Of a stretch of 64,000 bases of DNA, positions 39,311-47,349 are shown in pieces. Below the pieces are notes generated by a model that made no database searches, had not been told where the DNA came from, and worked only from the letters and a program-made list of their open reading frames with translations. Made by a program: the position numbers and the translations under genes. Numbering within the stretch: position 1 is the first letter of the stretch; the number at the start of each line of letters is the position of its first letter. The DNA is from Flavobacterium enshiense DK69 (GTDB taxonomy: Bacteria; Bacteroidota; Bacteroidia; Flavobacteriales; Flavobacteriaceae): positions 186,001 to 250,000 of the forward strand of contig NZ_AVCS01000006.1 in NCBI RefSeq assembly GCF_000498495.1, written 5' to 3'.

Positions 39311-39351
39311 AAAAAGTCCGCCTTGTTAAACGAGGCGGACTTTTTTATTTG
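39311..39351. terminator. Bidirectional terminator between dusB and MATE gene
   Basis: A long stem (39311-39325 with 39331-39345) built on GTCCGCC/GGCGGAC, with A and T runs on either side, lies between the convergent stop codons. Confidence 0.92.
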
Positions 39352-39362
39352 ATGTGGTTAAA

Positions 39363-40787
39363 TTAAACCTGTACTTTCTTCCATTTGCCTTTTTTGTAGA
39401 GTACGATACTTGCTAAAGTTATTCCGGTTTCGGCAATCGGGACGGCCATGAAAACCCCGGTCGGTCCCATTTTAAATTGTTTTGCCAAAACATAAGCAAG
39501 CGGAATCTGGAACAGCCAAAATCCGAAAAAATTAACCCAGGTCGGTGTCCAAGTATCCCCGGCACCGTTGAATGTATTGATCAGCACCATTCCGATACCG
39601 TAAAAAATATAGCCAAGGCTCATGGTTTGCAAAGCTTCCACGGCAATTTTCCGAACAATAACATCATTCGAAAAAAAAGAAATGATTTGATGTGAAAACA
39701 ATAAGGTGATCACCATGATGGTAGCCATGAACACCGTATTGTATTTTGCGGTGGTAAATACGGATTTCTCCGCACGTTCAATCTGTTTAGCACCTAGATT
39801 TTGTCCAACCAAAGTCGCTGCGGCATTACTCAGTCCCCAAGCCGGAAGAATGAAAAACATCATAATGCGCAACGCCGTCTGATACCCTGCCGAACCGTGA
39901 TCACCTCCGGTGGTAGCGACCAATTGCGCCAAGAAAATCCAACTGCAGGAAGCGATTACAAACTGTAAAACACCTGGAGCGGCAATTTTAGCAATGTGTT
40001 TGATCTGTTCAAAATCGGGAATGAAATACGATGGAATGATTTTTAATATACTTTTCCCGTTGAAAAGGTGATAGGCCTGGTACAATACGCCGATACTTCT
40101 TCCAGTAGTGGTTGCCATTGCGGCTCCAATTAATCCGAACGCAGGAATCGGTCCCAGTCCGTTAATAAGAATCGGGCATAAAATGATGTTGCAGGCATTG
40201 GCTAGCCATAAGCTGCGCATAGCAATCGCCGCATTTCCGGCACCGCGAAAAATTCCGTTAATCAGGAATAAAAGCATGATGCATAAGCTTCCGCCCATCA
40301 TGATTCGGGTGAAATTCACACCGTAATCGGCAGCTTCCTGCGTGGCTCCCATAAGCAATAAAATATTTTTAGCATAAATAAATCCAAAAACACTGATTAC
40401 TGTATTGATTGCAAAAGCAATAATAATGGCCTGCATTCCGGCTTTGGAGGCTGCGACCGGATCTTTCTCGCCAATACGTCGCGCTACTACAGCCGTCGCC
40501 GCCATGCTGATCCCGATGGCCAATGAGTAGATAATGGCGAGTACTGATTCTGTTAATCCTACCATTTGAATAGCGTAGCTGCTGTGTTCCAAATGTCCTA
40601 CGAAATACAAATCAACCAATGCGAAAACCGATTCCATCATCATTTCCAAAACCATGGGTATGGCCAGGAGGATAACGGCTTTTTTGATGCTTCCGCTGGT
40701 GTAATCGAAAGAGTCGTCGCCTTTAATGGCAGTTTTCAGCGTGCTGAATATTCTTGAAAAAGTAGTATGTTTTGATGTGTTTGTCAT
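39363..40787 (-). CDS. MATE family efflux transporter
   Basis: The 474-residue membrane protein has twelve predicted helices in two similar halves. The N-terminal MATE pattern appears in AIPMVLEMMMESVFALVDLYFVGHL-like sequence (about residues 38-60). It probably exports drugs or metabolites using a sodium or proton gradient; the substrate is unknown. It is a single-gene unit with its terminator shared with dusB. Confidence 0.9.
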   Translation of the reverse strand: MTNTSKHTTFSRIFSTLKTAIKGDDSFDYTSGSIKKAVILLAIPMVLEMMMESVFALVDLYFVGHLEHSSYAIQMVGLTESVLAIIYSLAIGISMAATAVVARRIGEKDPVAASKAGMQAIIIAFAINTVISVFGFIYAKNILLLMGATQEAADYGVNFTRIMMGGSLCIMLLFLINGIFRGAGNAAIAMRSLWLANACNIILCPILINGLGPIPAFGLIGAAMATTTGRSIGVLYQAYHLFNGKSILKIIPSYFIPDFEQIKHIAKIAAPGVLQFVIASCSWIFLAQLVATTGGDHGSAGYQTALRIMMFFILPAWGLSNAAATLVGQNLGAKQIERAEKSVFTTAKYNTVFMATIMVITLLFSHQIISFFSNDVIVRKIAVEALQTMSLGYIFYGIGMVLINTFNGAGDTWTPTWVNFFGFWLFQIPLAYVLAKQFKMGPTGVFMAVPIAETGITLASIVLYKKGKWKKVQV

Positions 40788-40947
40788 GTTGAATTAGGAT
40801 ATAATGAATAAGGCCAGATCGATGAATCCAGTTAAGGCAAAAATGTCCTAATTATCTCAGTGGTAAATAAGTAAGGACTAGACAAAAACAATCATGGGCG
40901 TTCCGTTTTGTTGAACAGCAAAGATAAAAATTAATTTTGAAGCAGAA

Positions 40948-42147
40948 TTACTCCAGGAGACTTTTGCCTACACGGCTTGAAGCAATCCAAGAGGCTGTCA
41001 GTCCCAAGATGCTTATGGTTCCAAGTACAATGATTACGTTCAGGGTTTCAAACTGAATAGGGTAGGCCATGGAAGGGGTAATCATAATCAGCGCATATTT
41101 CTTTTGCAGTAGCACAAACAACATCCCTAATAATAATCCGATAATTCCGCCGATGAAAGTCAGCAAACTTCCTTGAAGTAAAAACACGGCTCTCAGGTGT
41201 CGGATTTCGGCTCCCAGATTGAAAAGGGTTTTAAGATTGGCTTTTTTGTCCAGAATCATCATGATCAGTGCGCCCACCAGATTGAACAAGGCAACGATGA
41301 TCACTAAAGTAAAGATGAGGTAAACGGCAATGTTTTCGGTGTTGAGCATTTTGTATAAACTGTCGTTTAATTGTGCCCTCGTTTTTACCGATACTTTATT
41401 ATTGAAAATCGTTTGAAGTTCTTCGATGGCTTCGTCTTCCGAAGCTGACGGTTTTAGTTTTACTTCAATTGAAGTGATCTGATTGGGATGATATTGCAGT
41501 AATTCCTGAGCTAGGCTTAAATCGGAAAAAACATACTTTCTGTCCAAATCGTCATTGATGGCATAGATGCCTATAGGTGTTAATGGTGATTCGTTAAAGG
41601 CTTCTTCCGGATTTTCAATGGCCCCTTTACCTGGTTTAGGAACGAAAACTTCAAAAACATTATTAAAGTCAAACAATCCCATGGAAAGTTTGTTGGCAAT
41701 ACCATATCCGATAACTACCTGGGAGGTGTTGGGTTTAAGCCATTCCCCTGCATAAATTTTCTTTTCGAACGGAGTAGTTTTTTTGAAAGCGTCGTCAACC
41801 CCTTTTAAATAAGCGACTTCCTGTTTTTCGTTGAAGGAGAACAATACGCGTTCTTCAATCGTTTTGCTGTAAACAGCAATGTTTTTGGAATTTTTTAACT
41901 GGTTTTCTTGCTGAGGGGTAATCATCAGCGATTTACCGACAGAGTTCGACAGTTTTAAGTCGGGATCGGTGTCGTTCGCGAAGGAAAGACTGAATTCCCG
42001 TAAACCGCTGAATACCGACAAAACTACAAAGAGCGCCATGGAACTCACGATAATTCCAAGTGTCGCAATGCCGGTAATAATATTGATGGCAGTGCTTTTG
42101 CTGAAACTAACCGTGTAACGACGCGCTATGTAGAACGGAAAATTCAA
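40948..42147 (-). CDS. LolC/LolE-like ABC transporter permease
   Basis: The 399-residue protein has one N-terminal membrane helix (about 20-45), a large periplasmic domain, and three C-terminal helices (FtsX domain), the MacB/LolE layout. The N-terminus FYIARRYTVSFSKSTAINIITG is typical of lipoprotein-releasing permeases. It probably moves lipoproteins to the outer membrane with an ATPase encoded elsewhere. It starts one base after rbfA stops. Confidence 0.82.
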   Translation of the reverse strand: MNFPFYIARRYTVSFSKSTAINIITGIATLGIIVSSMALFVVLSVFSGLREFSLSFANDTDPDLKLSNSVGKSLMITPQQENQLKNSKNIAVYSKTIEERVLFSFNEKQEVAYLKGVDDAFKKTTPFEKKIYAGEWLKPNTSQVVIGYGIANKLSMGLFDFNNVFEVFVPKPGKGAIENPEEAFNESPLTPIGIYAINDDLDRKYVFSDLSLAQELLQYHPNQITSIEVKLKPSASEDEAIEELQTIFNNKVSVKTRAQLNDSLYKMLNTENIAVYLIFTLVIIVALFNLVGALIMMILDKKANLKTLFNLGAEIRHLRAVFLLQGSLLTFIGGIIGLLLGMLFVLLQKKYALIMITPSMAYPIQFETLNVIIVLGTISILGLTASWIASSRVGKSLLE

Positions 42148-42148
42148 A

Positions 42149-42541
42149 TTACGATTTCTTTCTTCGGGCTAAAAGATCGCGGTTTTCAATCGGGTTTTCT
42201 TCGCCTTTTAAAGCGCTGTCAATTTTTTCGATGTAGTCTAAGCTGTCATCAATGTAAAAAATCAGATTTGGTACACGGCGTAATTGTTGTTTAACGCGTT
42301 GAGCTAAATCATATCTAATTAATGGAGTATTGGTTCGGATTGCCGCTAAAAGTTCAGGGCCTTTATCAACCGGAAAAATGCTCAAATATACTTTCGCAAT
42401 GGATAAGTCGGACGTTACATTCACTTTTGATACGGAAATAATCAGATTGCTGATTCCATTTTTACGTACCTCACCCTGCAAAATATCCACCAAATCTTTT
42501 TGCAAAAGCGTTCCTATCTTTTTTTGTCTGTTTGTTTCCAT
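42149..42541 (-). CDS. rbfA: Ribosome-binding factor A
   Basis: RbfA helps mature the 30S subunit and is needed for growth in the cold. The 130 residues match the KH-like family: QKKIGTLLQKDLVDIL at the N-terminus, VTSDLSIAKVYLSIFP, and LRRVPNLIFYIDDSLDYIEKID. It is the first gene of a two-gene unit with the LolC/E-like permease. Confidence 0.93.
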   Translation of the reverse strand: METNRQKKIGTLLQKDLVDILQGEVRKNGISNLIISVSKVNVTSDLSIAKVYLSIFPVDKGPELLAAIRTNTPLIRYDLAQRVKQQLRRVPNLIFYIDDSLDYIEKIDSALKGEENPIENRDLLARRKKS

Positions 42542-42605
42542 ACTGCAAAAATACGATTTTTTAAGTTAAAAGTGAAGGAGCGAACGGACAGTGTTTTTTT
42601 GCAGT

Positions 42606-42686
42606 CCATTTTCCTGCTATCGCTCATAGTCCCGTCTCGTTTGAAAAAAACGAGACGGGAGCTAATCCGCTCTATCAGGGCTATGG
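42606..42686. repeat. Complex hairpin element B (REP-like)
   Basis: A 12-bp perfect stem CCCGTCTCGTTT (42631-42642) with AAACGAGACGGG (42648-42659) is enclosed by CCTG (42613-42616)/CAGG (42676-42679) and CCAT (42606-42609)/ATGG (42683-42686). The outer words TCCATTTTCCTGCTAT and CTATCAGGGCTATGGG match my memory of another flavobacterial interspersed repeat whose central stem varies between copies. It fills most of the space between rbfA and mce. Confidence 0.6.
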
Positions 42687-42753
42687 GAAAAACCATTTTA
42701 TTTTTTGTGAACATTGTAAAAACTTTGCGAACTTTACAGCTCAATAAAAAGAC

Positions 42754-43158
42754 ATGAGAAAAATAGAACATATAGGTATCGCGGTTAAGAATCTGGAAAC
42801 ATCCAACCTGATTTTTGAAAAACTGTTCGGAGCACCGGCTTACAAGCAGGAAGAAGTGGAAAGCGAAGGGGTGAAGACTTCCTTTTTTATGAATGGTCCC
42901 AATAAAATTGAATTATTGGAAGCGACCAATCCGGAAAGTCCGATAGCTAAGTTTATCGAGAAAAAAGGAGAAGGGATTCATCATATCGCTTTCGATGTGG
43001 AAGATATCATTGCCGAAATAGCTCGTTTACAGCAAGAAGGATTTACTGTTTTGAATGAAGTGCCTAAAAAAGGAGCAGATAATAAACTGGTTGCTTTTCT
43101 TCATCCGAAAGGGACAAACGGAGTTTTAGTGGAATTATGTCAAGAAATCCCGAATTAA
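42754..43158 (+). CDS. mce: Methylmalonyl-CoA epimerase
   Basis: The 134-residue enzyme interconverts the two stereoisomers of methylmalonyl-CoA. It has the glyoxalase (VOC) fold with metal ligands suggested by His5 region (KIEHIGIAV), Glu in NKIELLEA, His in GIHHIAFDV and Glu in GVLVELCQ. Length and order are typical. It is the last core gene before the tRNA and the mobile element. Confidence 0.92.
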   Translation: MRKIEHIGIAVKNLETSNLIFEKLFGAPAYKQEEVESEGVKTSFFMNGPNKIELLEATNPESPIAKFIEKKGEGIHHIAFDVEDIIAEIARLQQEGFTVLNEVPKKGADNKLVAFLHPKGTNGVLVELCQEIPN

Positions 43159-43160
43159 TT

Positions 43161-43191
43161 TTTGTGGGATTAAAAAATTATAGTAATATTG
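43161..43191 (+). promoter_or_regulatory. Promoter of the CAU tRNA
   Basis: TTTG at 43161-43164 and TAATATTG at 43184-43191 are exactly 19 bases apart; the -7 box has one mismatch to TAnnTTTG. The tRNA begins 14 bases later. Confidence 0.65.
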
Positions 43192-43204
43192 CAACCTCTA
43201 AACC

Positions 43205-43278
43205 GGTCCTATAGCTCAGTTGGTTAGAGCACCTGACTCATAATCAGGTGGTCCCTGGTTCGAGCCCAGGTGGGACCA
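43205..43278 (+). tRNA. tRNA with CAU anticodon (Ile2 or elongator Met)
   Basis: The 74 bases fold as a full cloverleaf: acceptor GGTCCTA with TGGGACC, D arm with AGCTCAGTTGGTTAGAGC, anticodon stem CCTGA/TCAGG with loop CTCATAA, and T arm CCTGG-TTCGAGC-CCAGG. The anticodon CAT is at 43239-43241. The paired G1-C72 end excludes a normal initiator. The T arm resembles tRNA-Ile2, whose C34 is modified to lysidine, but elongator Met cannot be excluded by eye. The CCA end is not encoded. Confidence 0.93.
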
Positions 43279-43292
43279 CATCTAAAATGTTA

Positions 43293-43318
43293 GCCTTGCA
43301 GAAATGCAGGGCTTTTTT
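43293..43318 (+). terminator. Terminator after the tRNA
   Basis: GCCTTGCA (43293-43300) pairs with TGCAGGGC (43305-43312) around a GAAA tetraloop (one G-T pair), followed by six T. Confidence 0.9.
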
Positions 43319-43326
43319 ATTTTATC

Positions 43327-43348
43327 AGGTCAAACATAGGTCAAACAT
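43327..43348. repeat. 11-bp tandem repeat next to tRNA (possible integrase arm sites)
   Basis: AGGTCAAACAT occurs twice in direct succession (43327-43337 and 43338-43348), just past the tRNA terminator and before the first accessory gene. The position at the tRNA-proximal end of an integrative element suggests binding sites for the integrase or excisionase encoded nearby; this is inference. Confidence 0.5.
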
Positions 43349-43368
43349 TTTTAAAGGCTATTGATTGT

Positions 43369-44277
43369 ATGAGAATTAAAGAACTCTCCACTCCCGACTT
43401 TCCTCTTAGAACCCTACAGCATTTTTTAGAAAAAGAAAACTTTGAAAAATATGAGGCTCATTTTTACGATGAGTATATAAATCGTGAAGTTAATTATAAT
43501 GGTAGTTTCCAGTCTTTTGAAAAGGAAGGGTATGTTACGGTTATGCTGGTTGTAGATGAAGCGAGTGGAGAAATGGCACTCCATAAAATTTCCTTTACAG
43601 AACGTTTAAACTATATGCTAACGCGTGAGAAGGAATTGTCTTTACAGCTAATTAGGGAAACAAGACAGAAAATATATAATTCGGGGCACTATCCAGCTAA
43701 TTATTTAAAAGAGGTTAAGCAGAATTTGAAATCCTTATCAGATTCCGTTAGAGAAGATAATAAGTATCAAAATGTTATTCTGCCTTTTTTAAATAAAATA
43801 AATACTGCCCTAGTAAAACTTAATGGGGGAGGAATCCAAACAGGTGCTTCAATTAAATCGGTAAAAAGTAGAGATGGTTTTTTTAAGTCCCGAATTAGTG
43901 TGTTTGGATTGAGAAAAATCTATTATCTCGCCATCGAACTGGAAATTATTGATCAAGACCAGCTTAGCGAAGAAGGGTTTATCGAAGTATTTACTTGTCC
44001 GGATCCTAGAGTGATTAGTCAAAAAATTGTGTTTAAATGTACCACAAAAAAAGCCGTGTCTTTTATACTCTGCATTGAACAATTTTTTAAAAACCTTAAA
44101 CCCTCAATTGAAAAGTCACAGCTATTTTATACTAAAGAAAATACTAATAAGGAATCTTTTCTTTTGAGCCAAAGCAATATTGATGCGGTAAAATGTCGTT
44201 TGGGAAAAAAACCAGAAAATGAGTTCGAAGAAATAGCTAAGTATGTATCTGATTTAAAGCTTAAACTGAAGAAATAA
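43369..44277 (+). CDS. Unknown protein at the tRNA-proximal end of the element
   Basis: The 302-residue protein is cytosolic-looking, rich in Lys and Glu, with no motif that I recognise. A long helical region spans about 80-160 (RLNYMLTREKELSLQLIRETRQ onward in part), followed by an alpha/beta part (190-260). It lies between the tRNA-adjacent repeats and the iteron-like repeats, and its stop codon directly abuts the first iteron. AT content is higher than in the core genes to the left. Its placement suggests a gene of the mobile element, but no role can be given. Confidence 0.55.
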   Translation: MRIKELSTPDFPLRTLQHFLEKENFEKYEAHFYDEYINREVNYNGSFQSFEKEGYVTVMLVVDEASGEMALHKISFTERLNYMLTREKELSLQLIRETRQKIYNSGHYPANYLKEVKQNLKSLSDSVREDNKYQNVILPFLNKINTALVKLNGGGIQTGASIKSVKSRDGFFKSRISVFGLRKIYYLAIELEIIDQDQLSEEGFIEVFTCPDPRVISQKIVFKCTTKKAVSFILCIEQFFKNLKPSIEKSQLFYTKENTNKESFLLSQSNIDAVKCRLGKKPENEFEEIAKYVSDLKLKLKK

Positions 44278-44325
44278 CCTTACACTTCACCTTACACTTC
44301 ACCTTACAGCCTCCTTACACTTTCA
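44278..44325 (+). repeat. Iteron-like 12-bp repeats
   Basis: CCTTACACTTCA occurs twice in tandem (44278-44289, 44290-44301), followed by a shorter variant (44302-44312) and another variant (44313-44325). Such arrays are typical of binding sites for replication or excision proteins. The gene for a phage gene II-like replication protein starts about 370 bases downstream, with an excisionase-type gene in between. Confidence 0.6.
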
Positions 44326-44346
44326 TGTTCGGAGGTTTTTTTTTTT
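44308..44346 (+). terminator. Possible terminator within the iteron region
   Basis: CCTCC (44310-44314) pairs with GGAGG (44331-44335), extended by weaker pairs, with an 11-base T run after it. The loop of 16 bases is long, so strength is uncertain. Confidence 0.45.
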
Positions 44347-44409
44347 GAGTCATTTGCAGCAGTAATAACCACAGATGAAGCCGGCTCATTTGTATAATTT
44401 TTTTAATCT

Positions 44410-44706
44410 ATGTTAAATAAAAACAGTTTTGGTTTCGAAGAACCATTACAAAATGAGCAAACTCTATTCGTTAATAGAGAATTTCTAACGCTTGAAATGG
44501 CTGCTGTTTACCTGAGCATGTCAAAATCGAAACTTTATAAGCTGACGAGTTCGAGAACGATTCCTTTTTACAATCCGGGAGGCAGAAGAATCTACTTCAG
44601 GAAACCGGAATTGGATAGTTGGATTCTTAGCAGTAGGGTTCCATGCCGCAAAGAGGACTTGGAGTACGACGTTTGTCACATTCAAGATGAATTAGGGGAT
44701 GATTGA
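44410..44706 (+). CDS. Excisionase-type helix-turn-helix protein
   Basis: The 98-residue protein contains a MerR-like/HTH_17 domain (FLTLEMAAVYLSMSKSKLYK, then a wing with GGRRIYFRKPELDSWI; residues 25-75). This domain is used by excisionases and by small regulators of mobile elements. Its last 8 bases overlap the start of the replication-like gene, so the two are translationally coupled. The partner integrase is 950 bases downstream. Binding sites could be the 11-bp or 12-bp repeats upstream. Confidence 0.8.
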   Translation: MLNKNSFGFEEPLQNEQTLFVNREFLTLEMAAVYLSMSKSKLYKLTSSRTIPFYNPGGRRIYFRKPELDSWILSSRVPCRKEDLEYDVCHIQDELGDD

Positions 44707-45607
44707 TTTTGTTAGAATTCGCTTTGATAATGCAAGGAACTTGGAAGAAGTAATCTCAAATCCAAACGCATTTAAAGAATTTTACACGCAATATGAAGTA
44801 CATTCTCAACATGTGCTATATCCTAAAAGAGTAAAATTCAGAAATTTAGATGTAGTGGTAACGAAAGAGAGTGCCTATCTAAAAAACTCTTTACATAAGT
44901 ATTACAATCTTAAATACGACGGCTCAGACCACAATAGCAATGATTTTACATTTTCTATGTTGTGTGAGGTTGTTGAAGAGATCCTGTCTAAATCTGATGA
45001 GTTCGGTTTTGGAGTTATTACTCAGCTGGAGATAGGATTTAATATTGACACGAAACTGCCCGCTGAAGAAATCATAAGGAGTGCTATTTTTCTTTACAAG
45101 GAAAAAGCCTATACCGCAAACGAGAACTTTAATGGCAATGGGGAACTGTTACTTTTTAAGTCTACCAATTATTTGATAAAGATATACGATAAAGCCAAGC
45201 AGTATAGTATAGCTGCAAATAAGTTACGCTTTGAGCTCAAGTATACCGAGAGGGCAGAGCTAAAGAAACTGAGGATTAATCATCTTTCGGATTTAGTAGA
45301 CAAAAAAAAGATTCGACTGCTTTGTAAAAACTTATTGATAAAACTTGATGATTTCCTTATCATCGATGCCTTTGATTCTGTTGGAACAATCCCTGAGAAA
45401 GATAAGGATAGTTTAAGGAAGTATTCCAGTGATAGATTTTGGAGAAGTTTTGGCCAAAAGCGGGGTTTAGTAGGTCTTAGTAGGCAGGCTAAAGGAAATC
45501 ATAAAAAGAGACTTAAAGTGCTTGTTGATAAGCATGAGTTAAGTAAAACCAAAACACTAATAAAGGATGGAGTAATCAAGAAGTATGTCTACTTGATGAA
45601 TAATTAG
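44699..45607 (+). CDS. Phage gene II/X-like replication initiation protein
   Basis: The 302-residue protein resembles rolling-circle replication proteins of the filamentous-phage gene II/X type: the segment YLIKIYDKAKQYSIAANKLR followed by FELKYTERAELKKL near residues 155-195 matches their KxYDK and LRFELR pattern. The catalytic tyrosine cannot be assigned by eye. It overlaps the excisionase-like gene and precedes the integrase, so the element may replicate after excision. Similarity is remote and based on pattern memory. Confidence 0.5.
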   Translation: MIDFVRIRFDNARNLEEVISNPNAFKEFYTQYEVHSQHVLYPKRVKFRNLDVVVTKESAYLKNSLHKYYNLKYDGSDHNSNDFTFSMLCEVVEEILSKSDEFGFGVITQLEIGFNIDTKLPAEEIIRSAIFLYKEKAYTANENFNGNGELLLFKSTNYLIKIYDKAKQYSIAANKLRFELKYTERAELKKLRINHLSDLVDKKKIRLLCKNLLIKLDDFLIIDAFDSVGTIPEKDKDSLRKYSSDRFWRSFGQKRGLVGLSRQAKGNHKKRLKVLVDKHELSKTKTLIKDGVIKKYVYLMNN

Positions 45608-45652
45608 TGTTTACAAAATCGACTTTTATAAGTTATAGAAAACGTAAATCTT

Positions 45653-46867
45653 ATGGCAACATTTAACATCATATTACGTAACAAGGTTAACAGTAGGGGA
45701 CAGTACCCCATTGTTCTAAGAGTAACCAAAAACAGGAAGTCAAAACTGATTAAGCTGGGCTATAATTGTGACAGCAAGGATTGGGATGAAATGAAATCCC
45801 GTTTTAAAAAGTGCTATCCTAACTATATAAAAAGAAATAGTGCGCTAGTTGGTTTTGAACAGAAAGCCTACAGTATTATCGAAGAGTTTAATCGGGAAGA
45901 AGTAGATTTTACACTGGATCAATTTTATGAGAAGTTCAAAGGAAAGACTGATAGCAATATCACTGTGCTTGAATTTTGGAATGAAAAAGTGGATGATTTA
46001 AATACAGCCGGAAGAACAGGTAATGCCAAAGCTTATATCGAAACTCAAAAATCGTTTTTTAAGTTTATTAAAAACAAAAACATAGTTTTCAGAGAGATAA
46101 CACCGGCAATACTAGATAAATATGAGGTTTATCTTAGGGCTAATAACAACACGGATGGAGGTATTGGTTTTAAGATGCGAGAGTTGCGTGCCTTGTTTAA
46201 TGATGCCATAAGAAAGGGTATTGTAGCGGAGAAGTACTATCCTTTTAAGCTATACAAAGTTTCTAAACTTAAAAAAGGCAACAACAAAAGAGCATTAACC
46301 CGAGAGGAGGTAAGGCTCATTGAGAATTTCGATGAGTCTGTATTTCCCAACCTTAATGAAGCGAAAAAGTTATTTATTTTCTCTTATTATACTAGAGGTA
46401 TGAACTTTATTGATATGATGAAGTTGAGATGGGAGAATATAGAAGGAGACAGAATTGTCTATACACGTTCTAAAACCAAAGTGAAATTTGTAATTAAAAT
46501 ACTGGAACCTGTAAAACAGATTCTGGAGTATTACAAGCAGGTAAATCCACATACGGGTTATGTTTTTCCAATTCTTTTGCGGGAAGAATTAACCCCAATG
46601 CAGATTGAAAACAGAAAGGTTAAGAAACTAAAAAAGTTCAATTCCGATTTAAAGCTTATAGCTAAGGAGGTAGGGATAGTAAAACCTATAACAAGTTATG
46701 TGGCAAGACATAGTTTCGCAACAAATCTTAAGGAGGTAGGTGTTTCAACGGATGTGATAAGTCAATCTATGGGGCACCAAAGTGTAAGTATTACATCTGC
46801 TTACCTGAAGGATTTTGAAAGTGAAATTATTGATGATGCCAATGAGAAATTATTGAACAATTATTAA
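45653..46867 (+). CDS. int: Tyrosine-type site-specific integrase
   Basis: The 404-residue recombinase has an N-terminal arm-binding domain (about 1-90), a SAM-like core-binding domain (100-200) and the catalytic domain. Catalytic residues are Arg248 (YYTRGMNF), Arg352 (SYVARHSFAT), His375 (SMGHQSV) and Tyr384 (TSAYLKDF); the usual His of HxxR is replaced by Ser348 or Tyr349, a form common in Bacteroidota integrases. It probably inserts this element at the CAU tRNA about 2.4 kb to the left. An integrase several genes away from the tRNA is less usual. Confidence 0.95.
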   Translation: MATFNIILRNKVNSRGQYPIVLRVTKNRKSKLIKLGYNCDSKDWDEMKSRFKKCYPNYIKRNSALVGFEQKAYSIIEEFNREEVDFTLDQFYEKFKGKTDSNITVLEFWNEKVDDLNTAGRTGNAKAYIETQKSFFKFIKNKNIVFREITPAILDKYEVYLRANNNTDGGIGFKMRELRALFNDAIRKGIVAEKYYPFKLYKVSKLKKGNNKRALTREEVRLIENFDESVFPNLNEAKKLFIFSYYTRGMNFIDMMKLRWENIEGDRIVYTRSKTKVKFVIKILEPVKQILEYYKQVNPHTGYVFPILLREELTPMQIENRKVKKLKKFNSDLKLIAKEVGIVKPITSYVARHSFATNLKEVGVSTDVISQSMGHQSVSITSAYLKDFESEIIDDANEKLLNNY

Positions 46868-46877
46868 ATTAAATTTT

Positions 46878-47252
46878 ATGACAAAAGAAAAAGAAATGGA
46901 AGACATGAATTTTCCTGATTACAGAACATATTCTAAAAATCCAGATAACATGAGTTTGGAATCAATTAAAAGAGTCCCCGAAAATTTGATTAAATTATCA
47001 GAATTAGCGCCTATTTATTTTAGAAAAAAACACAAGAAACTCGCTTCTTATAAGCTTTTAGAGTTATTACTTAAACATAATATAATAGATGGTTATTTTT
47101 CTGTTAATCCTGCATATATAGAGGGAGGCTATTTTCAAAATGATCGTACATTTTATGAGGATTTTGAGGACGAAGTTCGTCAGGATGGAGAAGGTATTCT
47201 TATATCTCCTTTCGGAATGCTTCTTATTAATATTTTGATTAATAAAAGATAA
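46878..47252 (+). CDS. Small unknown protein after integrase
   Basis: The 124-residue, soluble protein starts 10 bases after the integrase stop and ends before a strong terminator, so it shares the integrase transcript. It has an acidic N-terminus and mixed helical pattern, with no domain that I can name. Its length and the good spacing support it as a real gene. Confidence 0.5.
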   Translation: MTKEKEMEDMNFPDYRTYSKNPDNMSLESIKRVPENLIKLSELAPIYFRKKHKKLASYKLLELLLKHNIIDGYFSVNPAYIEGGYFQNDRTFYEDFEDEVRQDGEGILISPFGMLLINILINKR

Positions 47253-47293
47253 TCGATTTCAGTTTAATCAAAGTAAAAAACTTGTATTAATAG

Positions 47294-47324
47294 AGCGACT
47301 GCCTAAAAAGCAGTCGCTTTTTTT
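47294..47324 (+). terminator. Terminator after integrase unit
   Basis: AGCGACTGC (47294-47302) pairs perfectly with GCAGTCGCT (47310-47318), followed by seven or more T. Confidence 0.93.
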
Positions 47325-47349
47325 ATTATATCATCTAAAAAACAACATT

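Noticed and set aside
43327..44325. CRISPR array
   Set aside because: The repeats are 11-12 bp, directly adjacent and without spacers; no cas genes are present.
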